Assembly (NCBI GenBank): GCA_964452095.1
Contig: CAYVKX010000078.1
Location: 1-8,977 of the forward strand
Origin: DUAL01 sp964452095
GTDB lineage: Bacteria > Bacteroidota > Bacteroidia > Flavobacteriales > BACL11
Length of the DNA: 8,977 nt
Direction of reading: 5' to 3'
Below the pieces are notes generated by a model. That model did not search any database, was not told the DNA's origin, and worked only from the letters and a program-made list of their open reading frames with translations. Both the position numbers and the translations under genes were made by a program. Positions 1-5,688 of the stretch are shown here, one piece after another. Positions within the stretch are counted from its first letter, which is position 1. Each line of letters begins with the position of its first letter.

Positions 1-335
1 CTTTGTCCTGCAAATTCAGCTGGAATATCAATTGCGATTTGTCTTGTTTCATAACTTATTGGTAAAACAGTAGAAATTTGTTTTATAACATCTTGCACTT
101 GTTTTTCTGCTGGTTTAAATTCATCTATTTTTGCTTGCACATTTTGCTTGAGCGTGTTTATTGCTTGTCCAAATTCTTTCTTCTTTTCACCAGGGACATC
201 TTTAAAAGCTACAAAAAGCTCATTCATTAACCCCTTTTTACCCAAAAAAGTAAGGCGAAATTCTTCTACTTCATTTTCTGTTTTTGGAGAAAAATCCTCT
301 ACCTCTTGTAGTAATTGCTTTACAGTATCTAACAT
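1..335 (-). CDS. pheS: Phenylalanyl-tRNA synthetase alpha subunit, N-terminal part (cut by window edge)
   Basis: This is the start of the alpha subunit of the cytoplasmic PheRS alpha2-beta2 enzyme, which charges tRNA-Phe. About 111 residues are visible and the frame is open to the window edge. The ATG lies at 335-333. What is seen is the N-terminal helical coiled-coil arm that grips tRNA: residues 24-35 read EEFRLTFLGKKG, followed by LMNELF, the KDVPGEKKKEFGQ segment and INTLKQ. The FLGKKG and K-x-VP-x-E-x-K-K-x-x-G-x-x-IN-x-LK pattern is typical of Bacteroidota PheS. The last visible residues (IDIPAEFAGQ) sit where the family leads into the class II catalytic core; the core itself lies outside. 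The linker between arm and core seems a little longer than usual. The gene is divergent from the lipoprotein at 396, with 60 bp between the starts. The identification rests on motif recall, not a search. Confidence 0.85.
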   Translation of the reverse strand, partial: MLDTVKQLLQEVEDFSPKTENEVEEFRLTFLGKKGLMNELFVAFKDVPGEKKKEFGQAINTLKQNVQAKIDEFKPAEKQVQDVIKQISTVLPISYETRQIAIDIPAEFAGQ

Positions 336-341
336 TTTATA

Positions 342-373
342 AAATTGTATATATTTGCTAATTCAATTACAAA
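342..373 (-). promoter_or_regulatory. Weak promoter candidate for pheS
   Basis: On the minus strand a TTTG (373-370) is followed after 20 bases by TACAATTT (349-342), six bases before the pheS ATG. The spacing fits the Bacteroidota -33/-7 arrangement, but the -7 element matches TAnnTTTG at only four of its six fixed bases. This is a weak call. Confidence 0.2.
350..357 (+). promoter_or_regulatory. -7-like element TATATTTG before the 396 lipoprotein
   Basis: TATATTTG is a full match to the Bacteroidota -7 consensus TAnnTTTG. It lies 38 bases upstream of the ATG at 396, in the divergent gap between pheS and the lipoprotein. No convincing TTTG -33 element is seen at 17-23 bases upstream. The AT-rich context makes chance matches possible. 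Confidence 0.45.
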
Positions 374-395
374 GAAAGCAATAATTAAAACAATT

Positions 396-764
396 ATGAA
401 AAACAAAATTCTTAAATTTTTATTTCTAGGAGCGATTATCGCTTTTATGAGCACTTTTTCTTCTTGCAAAAAAGATGCGGATACTATGGCAATCATCACA
501 ATTATTGATGTAAACGGACTTCCTGTTGAAGGAGCAAGAGTAAGATTGCATCAAGATGGACAAATTAGCCAATCTGGGCAATATTCAGAAATTTCTGATG
601 AGCAATCGACAGATTATAGCGGAAAAACAGAACATGTTTTCGAGCATGAAGCAATATTAAATGTTGAGGTAAGTAAATGGGTAGGAACTAATGAGCTTAC
701 TGGAAGCAATGTAATTCGTTTGCTAAAACACAAAACCGTAAGCAAAACCATAGAAATAGATTAA
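396..764 (+). CDS. Small lipoprotein with carboxypeptidase-regulatory-like fold, function unknown
   Basis: This encodes a 122-residue exported lipoprotein. The ATG at 396 was chosen because it directly opens a lipoprotein signal peptide: a basic start (MKNKILK), a hydrophobic core, then the lipobox FSSC with the lipidated Cys at residue 24. An in-frame TTG at 345 would add 17 residues ahead of the signal and is unlikely. The mature part (about 31-95) reads as one beta-sandwich of the carboxypeptidase-regulatory-like / CarboxypepD_reg type. The visible signs are the IIDVNGLPVEGARVRL strand pair, the TDYSGKTEH turn and the closing AILNVEV strand. Such domains occur singly in many surface lipoproteins of Bacteroidota and do not by themselves give a function. 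The gene is divergent from pheS and convergent with the small gene at 787-1119, 22 bp away. The lipoprotein call is firm; the fold is inferred from pattern only. Confidence 0.8.
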   Translation: MKNKILKFLFLGAIIAFMSTFSSCKKDADTMAIITIIDVNGLPVEGARVRLHQDGQISQSGQYSEISDEQSTDYSGKTEHVFEHEAILNVEVSKWVGTNELTGSNVIRLLKHKTVSKTIEID

Positions 765-770
765 TTATTT

Positions 771-786
771 TCTTTTTGAAAAAAGA
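771..786. terminator. Possible weak bidirectional terminator
   Basis: TCTTTTT and AAAAAGA form an inverted repeat with a two-base loop, between the convergent ends of the lipoprotein (764) and the small minus-strand gene (787). The stem is nearly all A-T and so short-looped that a stable hairpin is doubtful. Position is the main argument. Confidence 0.2.
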
Positions 787-1119
787 TTAAGAGGTGGGTT
801 CGAAATAATTGATAATCGCCTCTTTTATTAACAAATCTTGCTGCTTGTCAGTGAGATTTTTTATTGCTTTTAATTCTGTAAAATGTGGCCAACCATCTGT
901 ATCCACTTTTTCAAATTGATAATAACCAAAAGGTGCAAGTAGTTTGCATACTGCCAAATGCAGAAGATCTTGTTTTTCTTCTTTACTGAAATTTTTGATT
1001 CCCATTTGCAATTCTTGCACCCCAATTAAGAAAAGTACACCTTTCAAATCCAAATCATCCGCAACATCTTTTTGTAACCTCAAAAGTAGCTCTTCCCATT
1101 TTTTGTTCAAATCATCCAT
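787..1119 (-). CDS. Small conserved cytoplasmic protein of unknown function
   Basis: This encodes 110 residues with no signal peptide and no membrane segment, so it is probably cytoplasmic. I chose the ATG at 1119 (MDDLNKKWEELL) over the in-frame ATG at 1152 for two reasons. A TACTTTTG promoter-like element (1132-1125) lies between the two, and the longer form would overlap the cvpA start codon. Visible segments are an acidic amphipathic start, a hydrophobic GVLFLIGVQEL stretch at 27-37, FSKEEKQDLLHLAVCKLL at 44-61, then APFGYYQFE and DTDGWPHF at 62-80, and a helical tail. The GVQEL, EKQDL-x-H-x-A-x-C and GWPH pattern resembles an uncharacterised small protein I recall from many Bacteroidota genomes, but I know no function for it. 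It is divergent from cvpA with 31 bp between starts. Confidence 0.8.
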   Translation of the reverse strand: MDDLNKKWEELLLRLQKDVADDLDLKGVLFLIGVQELQMGIKNFSKEEKQDLLHLAVCKLLAPFGYYQFEKVDTDGWPHFTELKAIKNLTDKQQDLLIKEAIINYFEPTS

Positions 1120-1124
1120 GTCGG

Positions 1125-1132
1125 CAAAAGTA
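1125..1132 (-). promoter_or_regulatory. -7-like element TACTTTTG before the 787-1119 gene
   Basis: On the minus strand TACTTTTG (full match to TAnnTTTG) ends five bases before the ATG at 1119. This would start transcription at or next to the start codon. It also argues against the upstream ATG at 1152, which lies behind the element. No -33 TTTG at normal spacing is visible. Confidence 0.5.
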
Positions 1133-1137
1133 ATTAA

Positions 1138-1145
1138 TATCTTTA
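1138..1145 (+). promoter_or_regulatory. -7-like element TATCTTTA before cvpA
   Basis: TATCTTTA differs from TAnnTTTG only in the last base and ends five bases before the cvpA ATG at 1151. It lies back to back with the divergent element at 1125-1132, five bases apart, so the two promoters could not easily be occupied together. No -33 element is seen. Confidence 0.35.
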
Positions 1146-1150
1146 CACCC

Positions 1151-1696
1151 ATGAATTATTTAGATATTGCAATTTCCGTACCCCTGCTTTATGGTTTGAT
1201 AAAAGGATTTTCTAATGGCTTGATTAAAGAAGTTACAGGATTGTTATCCTTAATTGTGGGAATTTATATTGCGGTAAACTTTTCCAAATTGTTAGAGCCA
1301 CATTTGGATGGTTTTTTTAACAATTATGAGCAATTTAAGCCAATAATCGCATTTGCTATTTTGTTTGTGGCTACTATTTTACTAATAAAAGTATTTGGGA
1401 TTTTAGTCAACAAACTTACCAAAGCACTGGCACTTGGTTTTATTAGTAGAATTTTTGGGGCAGTTTTTGGACTACTAAAAATTGCACTAATAGTTAGTTT
1501 TTTGCTTACAGCAGAATCAAAATTTGAGCTTATTTCAAATAATACAAAACAAGATTCTCAGCTTTATTCTCCAACCGAGAATTTATTAGAAATGCTTACC
1601 CCATATTTTCAGCAGCACAAAAATATATTTAAAAAAATTCAAGATAAAGCAAAAGGGGTTAAAGAAAAAGTAGAAGAAAATTTTAAGAAAGAATAG
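1151..1696 (+). CDS. cvpA: CvpA-family inner-membrane protein
   Basis: This encodes a 181-residue integral membrane protein of the CvpA family. Members are tied to colicin V production in E. coli and to envelope stress or bile tolerance elsewhere; the biochemical role is unknown. Four hydrophobic segments are visible at about 5-18, 25-44, 63-86 and 98-120. The family pattern is clear: N-terminal YLDIAISVPLLYGLIKGFSNG, then IKEVTGLLSLIVGIYIA, and the conserved SRIFGAVFGLLK at 99-110 entering the last helix. After residue 125 a soluble tail follows, ending in a Lys/Glu-rich coiled-coil-like helix (161-181). The ATG at 1151 gives the normal family N-terminus; the frame is open further upstream, but that part is antisense to the small gene. 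The stop is TAG at 1694-1696, inside the 3' end of the convergent pgk gene. The symbol is by family only. Confidence 0.88.
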   Translation: MNYLDIAISVPLLYGLIKGFSNGLIKEVTGLLSLIVGIYIAVNFSKLLEPHLDGFFNNYEQFKPIIAFAILFVATILLIKVFGILVNKLTKALALGFISRIFGAVFGLLKIALIVSFLLTAESKFELISNNTKQDSQLYSPTENLLEMLTPYFQQHKNIFKKIQDKAKGVKEKVEENFKKE

Positions 1697-2873
1697 CCTC
1701 TATTCCTGGTAGTTTTTTCCCCTCCAAAAACTCTAACATTGCTCCACCGCCAGTGGAGATATAACTTACTTTTTTAGCCATTCCAAACTTTTTGATTGCT
1801 GCCACAGAATCGCCACCACCAATCAAGGAAAAAGCGCCATTTTTAGTAGCGCTACATATTGCCTCTCCAATTTTTTTAGTTCCATTTTCAAAATTTGACA
1901 TTTCAAATACTCCCATTGGCCCGTTCCAAATAATGGTTTTGGACTTCTGAATAATTTCAGAAAATTCTGCAATGCTTTCCCCTCCAATATCCAACCCCAT
2001 AAACCCATCAGGAATTGATAAAATATCGGTAATATTTATTTTGGCACTATTATCAAATTTAATGCCATTTACAGAATCAGTAGGCAAGCATAAGTTCACA
2101 TTTTTGTTTTTTGCAAGCTCAATAAGCTATTTTTCTAACTCTATTTTTTCTTCCTCCACTAAAGAATTTCCAATATTTCCACCCATTGCTTTTGCAAAAG
2201 TATAAGCCATTCCGCCACCAATAATTAGGTTGTCCACTTTTTCTAAAAGAGCAGTTATTACATCAATTTTTCCTGTGATTTTCGCTCCCCCAATTATAGC
2301 GGTAAAAGGTCTTTTTGGGTTTTCCAAAGCTTTTTGTAAGGACTCAATTTCGGCACTTAACAAATAACCAAAATACCTATCCTTTGGAAAAAATTCGGCA
2401 ATAATTGCGGTTGATGCGTGTGCTCTGTGTACTGTACCAAAAGCATCATTTACATACACATCTGCCAAATCAGCTAGCTGTTTTGCAAACTTTTTATCGC
2501 CACTTTTTTCTTCTTTATAAAAGCGTAAATTCTCTAAAACTAACACCTCTCCATTGTTCATTTTTGAAATATCAGCAATAGTATTTTCACCAATACAATC
2601 ACTACTAAAACTAACCACAACACCCAATAATTTAGATAAATGTTTTACGGTATGTTTTAGTGAAAACCGCTCATCAAAACCATTTTTTGGTCTGCCCAAA
2701 TGCGACATTACTATTGCTTTTCCGCCATCAGCAATTACTTTTTTAATTGTAGCAATGGAAGCCACAATTCTGCTATCATCTGTAATATTAAAATTTTCAT
2801 CTAATGGGACATTAAAATCTACACGAATTAGCACCCTTTTATTTTGTAAAGAAACTTCCGAAATATTTTTCAT
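1683..2873 (-). pseudogene. pgk: Phosphoglycerate kinase interrupted by an in-frame TAG at codon 249
   Basis: Phosphoglycerate kinase interconverts 1,3-bisphosphoglycerate + ADP and 3-phosphoglycerate + ATP in glycolysis and gluconeogenesis, in the cytoplasm. Ignoring the stop, the frame encodes 396 residues, the normal family length. Motifs in order: N-terminal signature KRVLIRVDFNVP (12-23), R35, SHLGRP (57-62), ENLRF (114-118), NDAFGTVHRAHAS (142-154), GGAK (195-198), GGGMAYTF (219-226), WNGPMGVFE (316-324), nucleotide-site GGGDSVAA (352-359) and STGGGAMLEFLEGK (373-386). The ATG at 2873 gives the family start; eight further in-frame codons upstream are not needed. Codon 249 (2129-2127) is TAG, with no frame change on either side. 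The break lies inside the C-terminal nucleotide domain, in a helix after IGNSLVEEEKIELEK, so neither piece should fold as an active enzyme. Recent nonsense mutation, sequence error or suppression are all possible. It overlaps the cvpA 3' end by 14 bp. Confidence 0.9.
2127..2129 (-). other. In-frame TAG stop inside pgk
   Basis: The plus strand reads CTA, giving TAG on the coding strand, followed by CTT. In a remembered Bacteroidota PGK pattern (KMELALDIMKQAKEKGVN) this position falls in a helix at a variable polar site. A single change from GAG or AAG would explain it. The nearest downstream in-frame start is GTG at 2099 (codon 259), with no ribosome-binding signal noted. Confidence 0.9.
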
Positions 2874-2877
2874 TCTG

Positions 2878-2885
2878 CAAAAGTA
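2878..2885 (-). promoter_or_regulatory. -7-like element TACTTTTG before pgk
   Basis: On the minus strand TACTTTTGC, the same nine bases found before the 787-1119 gene, ends its TAnnTTTG part four bases before the pgk ATG at 2873. A transcript from it would be leaderless or nearly so. A second match, TATTTTTG, lies a little further upstream on the same strand (2903-2896) and could give a normal short leader instead. Confidence 0.5.
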
Positions 2886-2917
2886 AAATAAAAGCAAAAA
2901 TACTCCTTTGAATTTCT

Positions 2918-2925
2918 TACTTTTG
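2918..2925 (+). promoter_or_regulatory. -7-like element TACTTTTG before holB
   Basis: TACTTTTG, a full match to the Bacteroidota -7 consensus, lies 17 bases before the holB ATG at 2943, in the 69-bp divergent gap with pgk. It is the likely promoter of the holB-ricT-gldH operon. A TTTG at 2907-2910 is too close (7 bases) to act as the -33 element. Confidence 0.5.
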
Positions 2926-2942
2926 ACACAAAAGAAAAAAGA

Positions 2943-4085
2943 ATGCTTTTTGCAGAAATACCAGGAAATAAAACCATAAAAAAAGAGCTAATAAACTCTG
3001 TTGTAAAGGGTAGAATTGCACACGCTCAGCTTTTTTTAGGAAGCAGTGGAGGTGTAAAATTAGCACTAGCAATTGCTTACGCCCAATATCTTAATTGTGA
3101 GCAAAAATCAGAAGTAGATTCTTGCAATACTTGTCATTCTTGCTTGATGTACAATTCTCTTTCTCATCCTGACTTGCACCTTATTTTTCCTGTGCTAAAA
3201 ATCAATAATATTAAAAACCCAATAAGCGATAATTTTATATCTAGGTGGAGAGAAATAGTTTTAGAAAACCCCTATTTATCCCTTTCCACTTGGTATCAAT
3301 TTTTAGGAGCAGAAAATAAACAAGGAGTAATTTACAAACATGAAGCAGAGCAATTGCAAAAGAAAGTTGCACTAAAAAATTATGAATCCGACTTTAGAAT
3401 TGTTCTTGTTTGGTTGCCAGAAAAAATGAACTTATCATGTGCAAATAAACTTTTAAAACTTATTGAAGAGCCGCCAAAAGGAACTTATTTTTTGATGGTG
3501 TCAGAGGATTTTGAGCAACTACTGCCAACCATTACTTCAAGGATGCAAATAGTAAAAACCAAAAAAACAACCCCAGAAGAAATAGGAGAGTATTTGCAAA
3601 ACACACAAAAAATAACAGCAGAAAAATCTAGGGCAATTGCTCAAATTGCTGCTGGAAATTTAAGTAAAGCAATACAGCTAAGTGGTGAGGAAATACAAGA
3701 GAAGCCCATGCTAAAAGATTTTCAGCAATGGATGCAAATATGCTACAAAGCAAATTTGGTAGATTTAGTAAGCTGGACAGATAATATCGCAAAAATTGGA
3801 AGAGAAAATCAGAAAGAATTTTTAAAATATGCTTTAAGAATAATCAGAGAATGCCTTATTTTGAATACCAATAACCAAAGTTTGCTGAAAGCAGAAAAGC
3901 AGGAAGAAGAATTCATAAGCAATTTTGCCCCATTCATACACGGAGAAAATAGTGTTTCTATTTTCAAAAAATTAGAAAAATCAATAGGAAATATTGAAAG
4001 AAATGCCAATCCAAAAATTCTTTTTTATGAGCTATCACTGCAAATGATGCGCCTTTTAAAAGTAAAGCGTAAATTAGCAAACTAA
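2943..4085 (+). CDS. holB: DNA polymerase III delta-prime subunit (clamp-loader)
   Basis: This encodes a 380-residue AAA+ protein of the DnaX/HolB family, the delta-prime stator of the clamp loader that places the sliding clamp on DNA. It opens like the family (IPGNKTIKKELINSVVKGRIAHAQLFLG). The P-loop region GSSGGVKLALA (33-43) is degenerate, with Val where Gly precedes the Lys, as is usual for delta-prime, which does not hydrolyse ATP. A four-Cys zinc module is complete: C52, C61, C64, C67, followed by SHPDLHLIFPV. The Walker B/sensor 1 region includes ANKLLKLIEEPPKGTYFLMV (167-186), then LLPTITSRMQIVK, where the SRC motif of delta-prime reads SRM. The C-terminal half is the helical collar domain. 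It is the first gene of an apparent operon: ricT starts 14 bp after its TAA. The delta-prime assignment over another DnaX paralogue rests on the degenerate P-loop and the ricT neighbour. Confidence 0.88.
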   Translation: MLFAEIPGNKTIKKELINSVVKGRIAHAQLFLGSSGGVKLALAIAYAQYLNCEQKSEVDSCNTCHSCLMYNSLSHPDLHLIFPVLKINNIKNPISDNFISRWREIVLENPYLSLSTWYQFLGAENKQGVIYKHEAEQLQKKVALKNYESDFRIVLVWLPEKMNLSCANKLLKLIEEPPKGTYFLMVSEDFEQLLPTITSRMQIVKTKKTTPEEIGEYLQNTQKITAEKSRAIAQIAAGNLSKAIQLSGEEIQEKPMLKDFQQWMQICYKANLVDLVSWTDNIAKIGRENQKEFLKYALRIIRECLILNTNNQSLLKAEKQEEEFISNFAPFIHGENSVSIFKKLEKSIGNIERNANPKILFYELSLQMMRLLKVKRKLAN

Positions 4086-4099
4086 AATTTGAATAAAAA

Positions 4100-5215
4100 A
4101 TGAGTGCTTGCAATAGCTGTAATACATGTGAAACTTCCCTAGCAAGAGGGTGCAGTAATTCTTCTATTTTTAATTGGTTGGAAGGAATAAGTGCCTTAAA
4201 TAAAGATGAAGATAGTGCGGTGGAGGTTAGGTTCAAGCAAGATAGAAAGGAGTTTTACATCAACCCAGATAATATAGCGATAAAAGTAGGAGATATTGTG
4301 GCGGTGGAGGGTTCTCCTGGGCATGATATTGGGGTGGTTTCCCTTACTGGGGAATTGGTGATGTTGCAAATGAAAAGAAAGAGGGTAAATTTTGAAAAGG
4401 AACGCCCAAAAAAAATATACAGAATAGCCAAAACTACTGATATTGAAAAATGGGAAAAAGCAATAGCATTAGAAAAAGATACGCTTGAAAAAGCAAAACT
4501 TTTAGTGCTAGATCATAAGTTAGAAATGAAACTTAGTAATGTAGAATATCAGGGAGATAATACAAAAGCAATTTTTTACTATACAGCTGAGAAAAGAGTA
4601 GATTTTAGGGAATTAATTAAATCTTTTTCCAGAAAATTTATGATAAGAATTGAAATGCGGCAGATTGGTACAAGGCAAGAAGCGGCAAAGTTGGGCGGGA
4701 TTGGAAGTTGCGGTAGAGAGCTTTGTTGCTCTACTTGGATGAGTGATTTTTCTTCTGTTTCTACTTCTGCCGCAAGGTATCAGCAGCTTTCGATTAATCC
4801 ACAAAAAATATCAGGACAATGTGGTCGGCTCAAATGTTGTTTGAACTATGAACTAGATGGATATCTAGATGCACTAAAAGATTTTCCAAATACTAAAACC
4901 TTATTAAAAACAAAAAAAGACAAAGCCAGATTTTTGAAAATGGATATTTTTAAAAAGAAAATGTGGTATGTGTATATGGGCGATTCTTTTAATTTGATAG
5001 AGCTAACCCTAGAAAGGGTAAAAGAAATAATAACTCTAAATAAAGAGGGAACGCTTCCTGACAAATTAGAAGATTTTGTAGTGGAAGAAAAAATAAAAGT
5101 GCAAGATTTTGAAAACGGAATGGGGCAAGACAACATCAACCGATTTGATAAGAAAAGCCAAAAAAAGAAGAAAAATAAAAGAAGATTCAAACACAAAAGA
5201 CACAAAAAACAATGA
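4100..5215 (+). CDS. ricT: PSP1-domain protein, RicT/YaaT type
   Basis: This encodes a 371-residue cytoplasmic protein with a PSP1 C-terminal domain. In Bacillus its relative RicT (YaaT) forms the Ric complex with RicA and RicF, which carries Fe-S clusters and affects RNA processing and development; the role in Bacteroidota is not established. Visible parts are an N-terminal Cys cluster C4, C7, C10, C18 (CNSCNTC then CSN) and a beta-rich segment VGDIVAVEGSPGHDIGVV (63-80). The PSP1 region follows (about 105-192) with a DHKLEMKLSNVEYQGDNTKA stretch and FYYTAEKRVDFRELIK. The hallmark Cys motifs are GSCGRELCCSTW (202-213) and SGQCGRLKCCLNYE (238-251), with Cys 204, 209, 210, 241, 246 and 247. 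Residues 351-371 form a very basic tail that may bind nucleic acid. It follows holB by 14 bp, and its TGA overlaps the gldH ATG in an ATGA, suggesting coupled translation. Confidence 0.9.
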   Translation: MSACNSCNTCETSLARGCSNSSIFNWLEGISALNKDEDSAVEVRFKQDRKEFYINPDNIAIKVGDIVAVEGSPGHDIGVVSLTGELVMLQMKRKRVNFEKERPKKIYRIAKTTDIEKWEKAIALEKDTLEKAKLLVLDHKLEMKLSNVEYQGDNTKAIFYYTAEKRVDFRELIKSFSRKFMIRIEMRQIGTRQEAAKLGGIGSCGRELCCSTWMSDFSSVSTSAARYQQLSINPQKISGQCGRLKCCLNYELDGYLDALKDFPNTKTLLKTKKDKARFLKMDIFKKKMWYVYMGDSFNLIELTLERVKEIITLNKEGTLPDKLEDFVVEEKIKVQDFENGMGQDNINRFDKKSQKKKKNKRRFKHKRHKKQ

Positions 5216-5688
5216 GGAATTGCTTAATTGTACTGCTTATGTTTTTATTATTTTCTTGCACAAACAATGTTCTTTTTAGAGCAGATACAGAAATAAATAA
5301 TAGTTGGCACACAGATAGTTTGATAGAATTTAACCTCAATATTTCGGACACAACAACAGTTTATTATTCAGAAATTAATATTCGCCACAACAATAATTAT
5401 CCTTTTCAAAACCTTTTTGTTTTTATACACACCACAAATCCTTTAGGACACAAAACCACCGATACAGTAGAGTGTATTTTGGCAGACAAGACTGGAAAAT
5501 GGCTCGGAACAGGAATTGGAGATATTTTGGATTTTACTAAAATTTATCAGGACTCTAAGGTGTATGAGAATGCTGGAAACTACATTATTGAAATAGAACA
5601 AGCTATGCGTTATGGGCAACTGCCTGCCATAAAATCATTAGAAGGAATTGTGTCAGTTGGGGTTTGTGTTAGGAGAAGAACTAATTAA
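5212..5688 (+). CDS. gldH: Gliding motility lipoprotein GldH
   Basis: This encodes a 158-residue lipoprotein matching GldH, needed for gliding and linked to the type IX secretion machinery in Flavobacterium johnsoniae. The signal peptide is short (MRNCLIVLLMFLLFSC) with lipobox LFSC and the lipidated Cys at 16. Family features: SWHTDSLIEFNL (31-42), NIRHNNNYPFQNLFVFI (56-72), DTVECILADKTGKWLGTG (84-101) and the late EIEQAMR (127-133). The length is normal for the family. The ATG overlaps the ricT stop by 4 bp, so it is probably the last gene of holB-ricT-gldH. Its TAA lies 8 bp inside the 3' end of the convergent CotH gene, so no intergenic terminator can exist here. Gliding cannot be concluded from this gene alone: GldH homologues also occur in non-gliding relatives. 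Confidence 0.9.
   Translation: MRNCLIVLLMFLLFSCTNNVLFRADTEINNSWHTDSLIEFNLNISDTTTVYYSEINIRHNNNYPFQNLFVFIHTTNPLGHKTTDTVECILADKTGKWLGTGIGDILDFTKIYQDSKVYENAGNYIIEIEQAMRYGQLPAIKSLEGIVSVGVCVRRRTN

Noticed and set aside
148..342. Plus-strand open frame of 64 codons
   Set aside because: It is antisense to the clear PheS N-terminal coding sequence and has low-complexity Ser/Phe composition typical of a shadow frame.
944..1150. Longer plus-strand N-terminus for CvpA
   Set aside because: The added 69 residues are antisense to the small gene and do not resemble CvpA; the family start is the ATG at 1151.
1120..1152. Upstream ATG at 1152 as start of the small minus-strand gene
   Set aside because: It would share CATG with the cvpA start and place the TACTTTTG element inside the coding region. 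The MDDLNKKW start fits better.
1683..2099. C-terminal PGK piece as an independent gene starting at GTG 2099
   Set aside because: The break lies inside the nucleotide-binding domain rather than between domains, and there is no sign of a ribosome-binding site, so it is better seen as the rest of the interrupted gene.
2127..2129. TAG as selenocysteine, pyrrolysine or a reassigned codon
   Set aside because: Selenocysteine uses TGA, there is no known reason for pyrrolysine in PGK, and TAG ends two other genes here as a normal stop.
2195..2202. Minus-strand TACTTTTGC inside pgk as a promoter
   Set aside because: It falls in conserved codons for the YTFAK segment and precedes no start codon, so it is explained by coding. 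It does show that the motif can occur by chance.
3809..4236. Minus-strand frames opposite holB and ricT
   Set aside because: They lie antisense to well-conserved HolB and RicT coding sequence and have no recognisable protein features.
4846..5205. Minus-strand frame rich in Phe, Leu and Ser opposite ricT
   Set aside because: It is the complement of Lys-rich RicT codons; the apparent hydrophobic stretch is an artefact of A-rich coding DNA.
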